Positions 56,301 to 61,986 of a DNA stretch of 64,000 bases are shown in pieces. The stretch is from Aristolochia californica (Eukaryota > Streptophyta > Magnoliopsida > Piperales > Aristolochiaceae), in the NCBI GenBank assembly GCA_029961685.1, contig JARWKL010000011.1, positions 4,404,501 to 4,468,500 of the forward strand, given 5' to 3'. The notes beneath the pieces were generated by a model. It did no database searches, was not told the origin of the DNA, and saw only the letters and a program-made list of their open reading frames with translations. How positions within the stretch are numbered: the stretch's first letter is position 1; every line of letters begins with the position of its first letter. The translations under genes were made by a program, and so were the position numbers.

Positions 56301-58665
56301 CGAGGGTTTATATCCCACAGATCTTTTGAGCTCCATCAACCATTTTCTTATGTCCACCTCTGCCATGATGTTTCTGAAATACTCGAGCCTAACCCACTCA
56401 ATCCTAAGCTCACAATTCAGCTGTCCACCCAAAGAAAGTTCCTCTTACCCATGTATTTTTCGTTGGCACTACCTTCCATCCCAGCCATTCTAACTCTTAG
56501 TCACCTAGCCATCCATGTGAGTCTCTTATTCCACCCTAGTTCACATTCACTAGCCAAGCCACCGCCAATGACTTCAACAAGTCTTCCCATAACCTCCAGT
56601 CACCTCTCCTCCTCCCTAGAGCAGCCTAAATTCTAACTCTAGCTTCCCTAACCTCTCCTTACGTCCTGGATTTCATATTGGAGTCTTCCCACTTCTCTTT
56701 CTCTTGCCAACCTACCTTAACCCAATTCTAGAACTGGAACTCTAATTCGGCCTTGCCGGCCGAAGTTCCATCGGAAGTACCCTCTTCCTCAATTGCAAAT
56801 AGTCCTAAAGGTCCCCAACCCATTGCTCTGGCCTCTGAAGCTCTATAGGAAACTAGGATCGTAACAGCTTATGATTAGAAATTCCAATATGATAGACAAT
56901 GCATGAGTTAAACAGACGAAATCAACTTATTGATTAGACCAGCAATCAACCAAAGCAGAAAACACTATGTTTAGCATATTAGATGCACAAGACATGCATA
57001 AACAGAAGTCAGCCATGAAACCTGTTAAACTGAGACTAAAACTGGCCAAACAAATAACTGCAACTTATTGTAAGACAAACCAGATTGAGTTCAGAGGCTA
57101 AACCACTAAGACAACAACTCAATTCATTGGAAGCAACTAAAGAAGTGCTTGCATATCACCACAGGGCACTCAGATCAAGCAATCTAGATTAAATGTAAAC
57201 TGCAGACAATAACTGACATACTGGAATTATCTCAGACTTGAAACAGGGAAAAGACACATATCTCTGTAGGCAAAACTCAAACTTAACATAGATTGCCTGA
57301 TCTTCGATGGCTGATGTGAACTTCTTCAAAGAAAGAGCAGGTCGAACAGCAATATTGTAACCCTAGAATTGTCACTCTCGTACCATACTGGCTTATTGGG
57401 TCTCATGTTGAACTGATTGAAGTGTTGTGTTTGAGTGAGGAGAAGAAGATTTGAGGAAGAAGAATGTGTGTGGGAAGGAGAACTTTGGAGAAGTTATTTA
57501 GGGTGAAAAGAGAGAAACAGAGAGAGGGAGAGAAGAACAAAAGTGTGGAGCAAAAAGAGGGAATAAAGAATAATCCTTCACTTCCCATAGTGCCTTGTTT
57601 TTAACTTATTTCCCCTGGTGACAAAAATACCACGGTACATAATAACTCAAGTAAGGGTAAGCACATAAGTAACCAAATTACAAAAGAACCATAATAATGT
57701 AAGGTATCGTATACAAATAAATCGTTCTGGTAGCTTCAAGCATTCACCAATGACTTATTTTGGATAAGTTTTGAGTGGAAAGGTAGTAATTTGTAGGATT
57801 TCCAGATTTGCCTCTAGCCATGGACATAACAATTTTGTCAGCCATAGACCACTGGTGAGACAAGGAAACGAAATGATGGAGTAAATAAGGAATGAGACTC
57901 AAAAAACATTTTGGAACTTCATAGGATTTTCTTGGATTTTTTCTAAGATTTGTTTAGAAAATTTCTAAAATTTTTGGGGATTTTCTTCCTCCAGTTTAAA
58001 CAATGAATAACACTCTCTTTTACTCCAATTTTTTCCTGGTTTTGTTTTGCCCTAATGGTATATGAGGCAGTGCGAACTCGGTCCTTAGCTCATATGTTAA
58101 CACTTCTTTGAATCCTTAATAGCACTCTAAAAATGTATATACTTTGATTGCCAAAAAATGAGAACCTGACATGCAAGCTCACTTAAATCAGTACGTAAAA
58201 AACTGTTTTCTAGATATAAACTAAAGACGTATGACTGCAAATCTTTATATTTGTAACCGTTGTCAGTCATTATTTAGGTAAAAATCACCCAGGACTTGTA
58301 AACAGATCATCCAAAAGTATTCTCTCATTATACCATTGTCTGTTTAAGGGATCCAACATCATTTAATACATACAAGATTGAGTGACAACCATTTTATAGT
58401 CCTGATGATTTTTATTTTATGTAGTTTTCTATCTGAGAATCAAAATGCTCATGGGAATGCTCTAAATAAATCTTTGTATGAAGAAGATGTGAGGAACAAT
58501 GGATTTGAGAACAAGGATTTGTCACTTGAGGCAGAGCTGAGAGATTTGCGTGAACGCTACTTCCATATGAGTCTAAAATTTGCTGAAGTAGAAGCCCAGC
58601 GTGAAGACTTGGTAATGAAGGTTAAGTCTCTAAAGGGTGGCACGAGGTGGTTCACAAGAACGTGA
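18578..58665 (+). CDS. NT-C2 domain long coiled-coil protein (myosin-heavy-chain-related family), eight exons
   Basis: Joined coding exons: 18578-18658, 22248-22442, 22620-22742, 34103-34134, 34231-34399, 41520-45101, 48193-48329, 58425-58665. They total 4,560 nt and 1,519 aa, phases agree at every junction, and all introns are GT..AG. Residues 1-150 form an NT-C2 (EEIG1/EHBP1-type) domain: [51 protein letters not shown] serine-rich linker follows (about 165-300), and from about 310 nearly everything is Leu/Glu/Lys heptads. The C-terminus ends SLKGGTRWF, as related plant proteins do. The N-terminal C2-like domain is thought to tether such proteins to membranes, and the coiled coil to act as a rod or tether; the family's exact job is unproven. 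The start is set by the conserved MFKLHRHK. The 1,519-aa length exceeds the about 1,000-1,100 aa usual for Arabidopsis relatives, partly through a recent 42-aa duplication. Introns account for 35.5 kb. No frameshift or stop was found, so I consider it functional. Confidence 0.92.
20640..20760 (+). mobile_element. SINE-like segment with tRNA-type promoter boxes
   Basis: TGGCTCAATGG (20660-20670) fits the polymerase III box A consensus. GGTTCATGTACC (20702-20713) is a fair box B about 30 bp later, and a T/G-rich then A-rich tail follows. A diverged partial relative with TGCTCAATAGCCACATGGG sits at 22.08-22.15 kb. Confidence 0.45.
20858..21211 (-). mobile_element. degenerate TRIM-like element
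   Basis: Two direct copies of about 120 bp (20858-20976 and 21090-21211) share GTTAAAGTTGG/AGGTCC, CCAAAATGA.TAGC, TTTTTTTGCAAC and TATTC.CACTA. CGCTCCCCCT after the first copy would be a polypurine tract on the minus strand, as in the better element at 23.0 kb. No clear primer-binding site or target duplication. Confidence 0.5.
22248..22442 (+). CDS. exon 2 of the NT-C2 coiled-coil gene
   Basis: 65 codons from VPKGWDKL to CQFKFVLAM, with a TTTACCCAG acceptor and a weak GTTTGA donor, phase 0. It is the core of the NT-C2 domain. Confidence 0.93.
22527..22548. repeat. (TA)n microsatellite in intron 2
   Basis: A simple TATATA run of about 20 bp in the short 177-bp second intron. Confidence 0.8.
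22620..22742 (+). CDS. exon 3 of the NT-C2 coiled-coil gene
   Basis: 41 codons, [14 protein letters not shown] to CSYETILQ, with a GTGACAG acceptor and a strong GTAAGT donor, phase 0. It encodes C-terminal strands of the NT-C2 domain. Confidence 0.93.
22855..22886. repeat. poly(T) tract in intron 3
   Basis: About 28 consecutive T after TTCTG. It could be the tail of a lost retroposon or a polypyrimidine expansion; no element is attached. Confidence 0.8.
23003..23428 (-). mobile_element. TRIM element with perfect target-site duplication
   Basis: Two 119-bp LTRs (23003-23121 and 23310-23428) differ at about 7 positions. Both start TGTTAA and end TTAACA. CGCTCTGATACCA before the right copy is a tRNA-Met primer-binding site on the minus strand, and CTCCCCCTC after the left copy is the polypurine tract reversed. 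The 188-bp interior has three copies of a TTTGTGGCTCTACAAGT..ATAGTTTAGGTG unit. The 426-bp element is flanked on both sides by GTGGT. No coding capacity. It lies 260 bp inside intron 3. Confidence 0.92.
23640..25060. other. unclassified repeats in intron 3
   Basis: A purine-rich stretch (23700-23830) followed by text resembling the interior at 48.9-49.2 kb suggests a remnant LTR element. 24280-24470 is AT-rich with many AAATTTTT inversions and resembles 57.9-58.0 kb in reverse. 24600-24722 and 24958-25065 are diverged direct copies (TTATGAGGACTCT, GAGATCAAA). No gene. Confidence 0.4.
25061..28600 (-). mobile_element. L1-type LINE with reverse transcriptase, zinc-finger and RNase H remnants
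   Basis: The poly(T) at 25062-25074 is the poly(A) tail read on the minus strand, so the element points left. Going 5' to 3' on the minus strand: [16 protein letters not shown] (28.2 kb), [28 protein letters not shown] and [12 protein letters not shown] (27.5-27.6 kb), catalytic FADDT at 27184-27198, a long frame 26657-25758 with the zf-RVT motif [18 protein letters not shown], and RNase H (GDSK..ISWC) at 25.2-25.5 kb. Frameshifts and stops are frequent and the 5' endonuclease ORF is lost, so it is 5'-truncated and dead. It splits an older repeat whose other half resumes at about 28600. Confidence 0.85.
26911..26945. repeat. poly(G) tract inside the LINE
   Basis: Nine G, one C, then 25 G interrupt the reverse transcriptase region. 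Such a run is rare in plant DNA and prone to miscounting. Confidence 0.9.
28688..29925 (-). mobile_element. 5'-truncated LINE copy (zf-RVT and RNase H part)
   Basis: The poly(T) at 28688-28708 marks its 3' end on the minus strand. Frames give [23 protein letters not shown] (RNase H) at 29.0-29.3 kb, and a zinc-finger region further 5' (LLHCSFTW). It is about 1.2 kb, with stops throughout. It shares the AGCGGGTTAGGAGATGAATTG block with the next copy. Confidence 0.75.
29926..31960 (-). mobile_element. second truncated LINE copy, split by another LINE
   Basis: 29926-30335 encodes [18 protein letters not shown] and [10 protein letters not shown] on the minus strand (zf-RVT to RNase H linker). 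The text stops at GTAAGAATTCTG and resumes at about 31875 with GCGCTCTAGAGGAAGAAC. The sister copy at 29.29-29.49 kb reads GTAAGAATTCTGTTAAGGCAAGCTCTTTAGAGGAAG without a gap, proving the interruption. Confidence 0.75.
30337..31874 (-). mobile_element. LINE copy nested in the preceding LINE
   Basis: The poly(T) at 30337-30356 is its tail. On the minus strand come a frame with the zf-RVT motif [18 protein letters not shown] (31398-30715; one zinc Cys is changed to Tyr), then RNase H ([39 protein letters not shown]) at 30784-30386. The 5' part including reverse transcriptase is missing. One of the better preserved LINE 3' ends here. Confidence 0.85.
32103..33188 (-). mobile_element. LTR copy A with primer-binding site (non-autonomous element)
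   Basis: On the minus strand it reads TGATAGAATACTCAATT... to ...GGGGTCTCTATCAAA, then TTGGTATTAGAGCAG, a mutated tRNA-Met primer-binding site (32103-32122). It carries TCTATTTATAG (TATA-like, reversed) and a (GA)n run. A small LINE (32192-32544) is inserted in it. It matches copy B at 33195-33861 over about 640 bp. Confidence 0.65.
32192..32544 (+). mobile_element. 353-bp 5'-truncated LINE with 14-bp target duplication
   Basis: Encodes an RNase H remnant ([29 protein letters not shown]) and ends in CAAATAAAAAAA. GGAGGGATTGAAAG stands on both sides (32178-32191 and 32545-32558). It interrupts LTR copy A. Confidence 0.9.
33195..33861 (-). mobile_element. LTR copy B, adjacent in tandem to copy A
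   Basis: Parallels copy A from TTGATCGAGTGCCCTTGGGG through GGAGGGATTGAAAG, the (GA)n run, ATTTCCAATTACATCAAT and CTAGAGAATTTAATAAG to TTGAGTATTCTCTCA. Only about 7 bp separates the copies and there is no internal region between them. Either unequal recombination or insertion of one LTR beside another. Confidence 0.65.
33862..34102 (+). other. 3' end of intron 3
   Basis: 240 bp of apparently original intron with a T-rich stretch and the GCAG acceptor for exon 4. Confidence 0.7.
34103..34134 (+). CDS. exon 4 (32-nt microexon-like) of the NT-C2 coiled-coil gene
   Basis: Encodes [10 protein letters not shown] plus two bases, the last strand of the NT-C2 domain. The acceptor is TTTTGCAG and the donor GTTTGG. 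It sits 11.4 kb downstream of exon 3 and 96 bp before exon 5. The IQCLTP text matches the family, which is how it was found. Confidence 0.9.
34231..34399 (+). CDS. exon 5 of the NT-C2 coiled-coil gene
   Basis: Completes the split Arg codon (AG|G) and encodes DEKQLKETT through a Ser/Asp-rich linker to GDFGSQ, with a GTGAGC donor in phase 0. A 7.1-kb intron follows. Confidence 0.92.
35101..35410 (-). mobile_element. LINE 3' end fragment
   Basis: On the minus strand it reads toward a T-rich start (35101-35116). Broken frames include a [13 protein letters not shown] patch equivalent to the [11 protein letters not shown] end of LINE RNase H, followed by a short 3' leader. About 300 bp, no intact frame. 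Confidence 0.4.
35411..35660 (-). mobile_element. 3' LTR start and polypurine tract of a minus-strand copia
   Basis: On the minus strand CCAGTTTAAGGGGAAG (polypurine tract, about 35638-35653) precedes TGTTAGATGTTATATTTTC, an LTR start. The LTR includes TATAAATAGGGG. The rest of this copia (its RNase H) lies at 39911-40270, on the other side of the plus-strand copia inserted between them. Confidence 0.6.
36816..37832 (+). pseudogene. integrase segment of the copia element
   Basis: The longest uninterrupted part of the element (338 codons), holding the HHCC zinc finger (HKRIGH ... CPSCKLGK) and the catalytic core with its acidic residues in D-D-E order ([19 protein letters not shown]). It ends at a stop at 37830-37832 just before the C-terminal domain. 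Confidence 0.9.
38212..39195 (+). pseudogene. reverse transcriptase segment of the copia element
   Basis: Two in-frame stretches separated by a TAG at 38602-38604. Fingers/palm motifs [28 protein letters not shown] and [11 protein letters not shown] are followed by [18 protein letters not shown] and the start of the connection (RRIIRYL). Catalytic aspartates are retained but the stop prevents translation. Confidence 0.9.
39731..39906 (+). repeat. copia 3' LTR (176 bp) with internal 29-bp tandem repeats
   Basis: TGTTATCGTATA ... CACTAACA directly follows the polypurine tract. Three head-to-tail copies of ATAAGGGCATTATTGTAA.. (39742-39770, 39771-39799, 39800-39828) fill half of it. AGAAG follows the LTR and may be one half of the target duplication. 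Confidence 0.85.
39911..40270 (-). pseudogene. RNase H fragment of a minus-strand copia
   Basis: On the minus strand, broken frames read [24 protein letters not shown], and then an EQLAE/FTKALP-like end, the characteristic RNase H tail of Ty1-copia. Together with the polypurine tract and LTR at 35411-35660 it forms the 3' end of one element that the plus-strand copia split. Confidence 0.7.
40396..40496 (-). mobile_element. 101-bp dead-on-arrival LINE insertion with 18-bp target duplication
   Basis: CTCCCACATAAACCTCAT occurs at 40378-40395 and 40497-40514. Between them is a T-rich start (TTTTTAATTATTTTTTG), the tail of a minus-strand retroposon, and about 80 bp of body. The body holds AGGAGCATAACC twice. 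This is the hallmark of target-primed reverse transcription aborted early. Confidence 0.85.
40515..41519 (+). other. 3' part of intron 5
   Basis: 1 kb of AT-rich DNA with no recognisable element. It has short runs of ATAGATAGATAG (41180-41200) and two copies of AGTTCTGTCCTGATTT (41253 and 41308), and ends in the TTTGCTGTAG acceptor of exon 6. Confidence 0.7.
41520..45101 (+). CDS. exon 6, giant coiled-coil exon of the NT-C2 gene
   Basis: 1,194 codons without a stop, from [11 protein letters not shown] (acceptor GCTGTAG) to KLQFLQ. After a Ser-rich start it is almost continuous heptad repeat. A perfect 126-bp tandem duplication lies at 42221-42472. If the weak GTTTGA donor at 45102 is not used, translation ends after one more codon (GTT TGA), which would give an isoform without exons 7 and 8. 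Confidence 0.96.
42221..42472 (+). repeat. perfect in-frame 126-bp tandem duplication in exon 6
   Basis: 42221-42346 and 42347-42472 appear identical base for base and keep frame. Each encodes the same 42 residues ([16 protein letters not shown] ... [10 protein letters not shown]), which is six heptads, so coiled-coil register is preserved. A third partial start (GGAAGAGA) follows at 42473. Confidence 0.95.
45340..47070 (+). mobile_element. plus-strand LINE (reverse transcriptase part), split by another LINE
   Basis: 45340-45616 encodes [18 protein letters not shown] and ends in ELPFSDLE. After the 705-bp insertion it resumes with [50 protein letters not shown] and FFLKIDLE, and in further frames a degraded FADD region (about 47.03 kb). 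5' and 3' ends are missing. Dead. Confidence 0.85.
45617..46321 (-). mobile_element. minus-strand truncated LINE nested in the plus-strand LINE, 16-bp target duplication
   Basis: TTTCTCGGATTTGGAA stands at 45601-45616 and again at 46322-46337. The insert starts with poly(T) (its tail on the minus strand), then encodes RNase H ([36 protein letters not shown]) and part of the zf-RVT linker. 705 bp long. Confidence 0.92.
47100..47270. repeat. GAGTCG/CGACTC-rich segment in intron 6
   Basis: A GC-rich island in AT-rich intron with at least six GAGTCG or CGACTC words in both orientations, able to fold on itself. The origin is unclear. The remaining intron 6 (47.27-48.19 kb) shows only T-rich tracts. 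Confidence 0.55.
47271..48192 (+). other. 3' part of intron 6
   Basis: T-rich DNA with a poly(T) at 47814-47828. Around 47.55-47.80 kb broken text ([23 protein letters not shown]) resembles a LINE RNase H remnant on the plus strand. It ends in the TATTTAAG acceptor of exon 7. Confidence 0.4.
48193..48329 (+). CDS. exon 7 of the NT-C2 coiled-coil gene
   Basis: Encodes [12 protein letters not shown], then the heptad segment [22 protein letters not shown], ending in AG before a strong GTAAGT donor. The acceptor is TATTTAAG. Its heptads and phase join exons 6 and 8. Confidence 0.9.
48330..49855. other. unclassified retroelement remnants at the start of intron 7
   Basis: CCCCCTCAAGCTGGGG at 48867-48882 is a reversed polypurine tract. 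The following 300 bp parallels 23.95-24.22 kb (AATGGACAG, AATAATTAA.AT.AGAGAGG), so both are interiors of one LTR family on the minus strand. 49628-49850 has a (GA)n run and LTR-like text. No coding sequence beyond random frames. Confidence 0.4.
49860..50310 (+). mobile_element. LINE 3' end (RNase H remnant)
   Basis: Broken plus-strand frames read [35 protein letters not shown] text and a [13 protein letters not shown] end, followed by a 3' leader TTGCAATAAACTTG and (TA)n. About 450 bp, 5'-truncated. Confidence 0.65.
50309..50346. repeat. (TA)n microsatellite after the LINE end
   Basis: TATATATA run of about 38 bp with one CA interruption, then a TTTATT repeat. Probably grown from the LINE tail. 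Confidence 0.85.
50347..51809. other. unclassified sequence in intron 7
   Basis: No gene or clear element. Pyrimidine-rich stretch at 50.6-50.9 kb and LTR-like text without a partner. The last 170 bp abut the copia LTR at 51810. Confidence 0.4.
52200..52975 (+). mobile_element. LTR-like fragment plus leader of a non-autonomous element
   Basis: TGTTAAAAGACACCCACATG opens an LTR-like stretch with ACTATAAATACATCC (TATA) near its middle. After a GAAGAAGAA run comes a leader (ACCGTTGGAAAGATCTTTGAG, GAGAAATCGACATTTGAAG) nearly repeated at 53.23-53.40 kb. No second LTR was found. Confidence 0.45.
52976..55187 (+). mobile_element. truncated non-autonomous LTR element, same family as 13.23-15.0 kb
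   Basis: 52976-53094 is the last 119 bp of the LTR found (reversed) at 13230-13350 (CTTCTCACCCCTTAA, CCTAAGTTTTAACA), followed by TGGTATCAAAGCCGG (primer-binding site). The interior continues to ATGGAGGAGCTTATTACTACATCCATGTTATTT, text shared with 13.6 and 11.55 kb. Two 63-bp tandem units (TTTTATTGGTACCC.TGGGTCT..) lie at 54.88-55.00 kb. The 3' LTR is missing. Confidence 0.7.
55228..55440 (+). pseudogene. copia RNase H C-terminal fragment
   Basis: One readable stretch with [13 protein letters not shown], then [16 protein letters not shown] and a stop shortly before the polypurine tract of the 51.8-kb copia. This is all that remains of its gag-pol. Confidence 0.8.
55767..58424. other. unclassified remainder of intron 7
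   Basis: 2.7 kb without supportable genes. 56.17-56.29 kb (CTATATATAG, TTCGAGGGTTTATATCCC) looks like the edge of an LTR. 57.38-57.60 kb has a purine-rich LTR-like stretch resembling 49.63-49.80 kb, and 57.9-58.0 kb resembles 24.3-24.4 kb reversed. It ends with the acceptor of exon 8. Confidence 0.5.
58425..58665 (+). CDS. exon 8, terminal coding exon of the NT-C2 coiled-coil gene
   Basis: Joins the AG of exon 7 to T after a TTATGTAG acceptor and encodes [10 protein letters not shown] to [10 protein letters not shown] followed by TGA. The [20 protein letters not shown] segment and the basic-aromatic tail are typical of the family C-terminus. It lies 10.1 kb from exon 7. Confidence 0.92.
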
Positions 58666-58810
58666 AATATTTTTTATTTTTTATTATTTTCATTAATTGT
58701 GTATTTCACTTGTTATTCATGTAATCGAGAGAGAACATAGTGCAGTAGTAGTTCATTGGAGGCTAGTATATATCTGCTAGAAGTTCAAGATTGTCCAGAT
58801 CCTAGTTTTA

Positions 58811-58858
58811 AATAAAACAGATTAGGGGGAATGGATCCCAATGTATCTATCAATAAAA
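58811..58858 (+). terminator. candidate polyadenylation signals of the NT-C2 gene
   Basis: AATAAA at 58811-58816 and CAATAAAAAG near 58851 lie 145-190 bp after the stop codon, a normal distance for a plant 3' UTR. Confidence 0.45.
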
Positions 58859-58989
58859 AGCTAAAGTTCATTTTCTAAGAGCATTGTTTGAAATATTTTA
58901 GAAGTTTCCTCATTTCAATGTTTAGGCATAATACATTGTTTTGATTTTTATTGGTTAATTTCTCATTGCTTTGATGAAGAAGATAGGTA

Positions 58990-59936
58990 GGGGTGGCATG
59001 GAGAGCCGAACCCGAAACCTGTCTATGTTCGAGCTGAACTTGATTTAAATATTTCGAACTCGAGTCTAAAATTGTTATCGAGCTCGATCCTAATAATTTT
59101 AACTGAGTTCGATTTATTTAAAACTTTTCAAAAAATACAAGTCTCGAGTTCGAGTTCTAACATACATTTAAAATTTTTCAAATAATATACTTTAAATAAA
59201 TTGTATGTAAAATTATGCATAATTTTACATAAAATTGAGTATACATTTTACATAAAATTGGACATGACCTCTACATAAAATTGGACATAACCTCTACTTA
59301 AAATTGGGCATAAGGGTGACATCGAATTGAGCTGAGCCAGAACTTTCCTATGTTCGAGCCGAGTTTGATTTAAATATTTTAAATTCGAGCTCGAGCTGAC
59401 CCTAGGCTTGAGCCTAAAATTGTAATTGAGCTCGAGCCGAGCCCAACCTCGAGCCTAAAATTGTTATCGAGCTCGAGCTCAATAATTTTAACCGAGTTCG
59501 AGCTTTAACATTCATTTAAAACTTTTCAAAAAATACAAGTCTCGAGTTCGAGCTCCAATATACATTTATTACTTTTCAAAAAATACATGTTAAATAAATT
59601 ATATATAAAATTATGCATACATTTTACAAAAAATTGGACATAACCTCTATTTAAAATTGGGCATGACCTCTACTTAAAATTGGGCATATGGGTGACATTG
59701 AATTAAGTTGATCCCAAACCTTCCTATGTTCGAACTGAGTTTGATTTAAATATTTCAAACTCGAGCTCGAGCCGACCCTAGCCTCGAGCATAAAATTGTA
59801 ATCGAGCTCGAGCCTAATAATTTTAACCGAGTTCAAACTCGAGCTCTAGCCGAGTTCGAGCTTAACCTACATTTACTCTACATAAAATATATATCAAATA
59901 AATTATATATAAAATTATGCATACATTTTATAAAAA
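58990..59936. repeat. three-unit tandem array rich in CGAGCTCGAG motifs
   Basis: Units start near 58991, 59311 and 59690 (GGGGTGGCAT / GGGTGACATCGAATTGAG / GGGTGACATTGAATTAAG), periods about 320 and 379 bp. Each contains CTATGTTCGA.C.GA, TTTGATTTAAATATTT, repeated GAGCTCGAGC and TAATAATTTTAAC.GAGTTCGA, then an AT-rich part with ACATAAAATTG words. No coding capacity; possibly a non-autonomous DNA transposon or young satellite. Confidence 0.8.
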
Positions 59937-60905
59937 GAATGATAGGGGAGGTTCGGGATTGAATCTCGACAATGGATTAGAACGCACTAATATTAATCTT
60001 TTTTATCCCAAATGTTGTTTAGCTTATTTTGTAATTTTTGAATCTGGCCATAAATTTATTATGGCCTCCTTAGTGCCCCTGGTTAAAAATTTATATTCTA
60101 AGAAAAACTAGAAAAAATAAAATCATATTTCCAAAAAAACCTTTAAATAAAATCATATTACTATTAGTGACTTACTAAAAAATTACAAGAAATACTTTAA
60201 ATTTTTTTTAGGAAAGTTAAATAGACCTTTTATTGCCTCTTCTAGGGAAATAAATAAAAATTAATAATTAATCTAATATATTATTATACTTATAGATAAA
60301 TTTTTAATCAAATAAAATGTCAAACACAAAATTGCTATAAAAACTACCTCATACTAAAAGTATTACAACATCAACTGTCAAATACTTATTCAAAAAATTT
60401 CTATACGGTTTTCGTAGGAAAATCTTACTTAAAATATTAAATAATTTTTTTAATAAAAATTTCCAATTAGAAAAATATTTTAAAAAAATATGTGGCACTA
60501 ATAGTCTCTATAAACTTATTTATACCAAAAAAAATTTTTCAACATTTATTAAAAAACCACTAATAGTTCCTAAAATATTTTATTATTTTTTTCACTTGTT
60601 TATGATCTCACAACCAAGGAAAAGTAAGTCATTTTCTAACAACCGTTTATTTTAAAAACAGTTAAAAATATTATATATTCCAGAAAAAGAATATGAACAA
60701 CAGATCAGGAAAAGAAGTTCTTCATCATCAAAAGAAATTTAGTAATTCCGTTATGTATCATATAAAATATGCGAACATATAAACTTGATCGCACCACAGA
60801 CAGCCGAGATCAGACAACAACAACAAAAAAACAAAAAAAAACTGTTCAGCAATCCTAACAGCAACAAAAAAATCCGGAGAAGTTTGCAGGAAAAAAATTT
60901 AATAC
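59937..60905. other. AT-rich intergenic DNA and putative intron of the orphan exon
   Basis: Very AT-rich, with A and T runs. Reading the minus strand from the donor at 60905 I find no plausible second exon matching the frame of the exon at 60906-61013. Confidence 0.5.
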
Positions 60906-61013
60906 CAGTCTTCGAATCTTCTGGGCAGGAGAAGACAAAGAAAAGTCGGAGAAATCATCATAAACTTCCTCAAGATCCTTCTGTTTCGACTTCACCGACA
61001 GGAAACTCGCCAT
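60906..61013 (-). CDS. first coding exon of an unidentified minus-strand gene (possibly orphaned)
   Basis: On the minus strand ATG at 61013 opens 36 codons, MASFLSVKSKQ ... LSSPAQKIRRL, ending exactly at a donor (CTG|GTATTA). The acidic middle (DLEEVYDDFSDFS) and basic end read like a genuine conserved N-terminus, and codon use is unlike the AT-rich surroundings. The 300 bp upstream (61014-61290) look like a 5' UTR with GC-rich, CT-rich text. I could not name the family with certainty and found no downstream exon before the NT-C2 gene ends at 58.8 kb. Either the intron holds the repeat array and the exons diverged, or this is a broken gene. Confidence 0.5.
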
Positions 61014-61308
61014 TTTCGAGCCAAAAAAGGGGGGGAAACGCTACAGAAACTTGACCGAGATCAAATCCCTTGCACAGACAAACAAAAAACGACTAAAAAG
61101 TGAGAAATAGTGATGATAGCGCTGCGATTTCCAAACCCTCACAAGTAAGAGTGACAGGTAGTTGAGGTCCTCTGGTTTCCGCCGAGGACGAGGAACGACG
61201 CTGAGGGAAAAGCTTCCACCGGCGCCGGCGAGGAACTTTCATCGGGGATAACGGCTGCGACGATGAGAGGAAGAATTTTTCCTCCCTTTTTTGGCTCGAA
61301 AATGGATC
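61009..61308. repeat. inverted repeat around the orphan exon start
   Basis: CATTTTCGAGCCAAAAAAGG at 61011-61030 occurs inverted as CCTTTTTTGGCTCGAAAATG at about 61287-61306, about 256 bp apart. The repeat includes the ATG of the orphan exon. The loop is GC-rich, including GGCGCCGGCG. Confidence 0.7.
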
Positions 61309-61910
61309 AAAGGCATTTAAATGGATTTCATACAAAAGGTTGAAAATGCATCAACCAGTCATCCATTCGATTGTTTGAAGTTGCAGAAAGCAACAAGAGC
61401 TTAGAATGAAAATACCATTTGAATGAAGTCAATTCATTTGAATGGATTCAACAACAGGAGGCAAACAAAGCTCAAAATGAAAAAGAACAGTCCAATAGAA
61501 AATAACTTTTTCTCATGCCCCCACGTACCTGATTATATTAGCACTTGCAGCCCACCACCACCGGTGGGCAGACCAGCTTGTCTTTCCAGAAAAACGCAAA
61601 AGGGGGCTACCATTATTTGTTTATTTGGAATTTTGTCCATTCCAGATCATATGACTCGGTAAGGTCCGCTCCCAATGGATCTGGTCAAAATCTGCAGATC
61701 ATCGTCCCCAACAGGAGTGACTCCATCACATGGCATCTTATCCGCATCGGCTTACGTGTACCTGCTTTAGCATCTCCAGTCTAGAATGTTTTGGAGTGGA
61801 TCCTCGTCGTGCTGCCAGTTGCAAGTGGCGAAGAGCCGCCGAGATTGAAATTCTGAAAGCCTCCATGGACCACAACTACCTCAACGTGTATGCATTAAAA
61901 GGAAGCCACC

Positions 61911-61918
61911 TATATAAA
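61911..61918 (+). promoter_or_regulatory. TATA box of the EP1-like gene
   Basis: TATATAAA lies 76 bp before the start codon, placing transcription initiation near 61945 and giving a leader of about 40 nt. Confidence 0.8.
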
Positions 61919-61986
61919 CAGCCTTTTGCTTCCAGTCAGTCTCACGAATCAAACACTGGATCGAACTCAGTTCTTTAGCAACAAGA

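Noticed and set aside
56284..56493. 69-aa plus-strand [13 protein letters not shown]
   Set aside because: No family features, surrounded by LTR-like low-complexity sequence, no splice or promoter support.
60785..61054. 89-aa plus-strand ORF with Gln/Lys-rich sequence
   Set aside because: It lies antisense to the better supported minus-strand exon and 5' UTR; its composition reflects reversed pyrimidine-rich leader.
61144..61335. Minus-strand ORF MKVPRRRR... as coding
   Set aside because: GC- and CT-rich text upstream of the exon at 61013 fits a 5' UTR better; it ends in a stop before any splice donor I trust.
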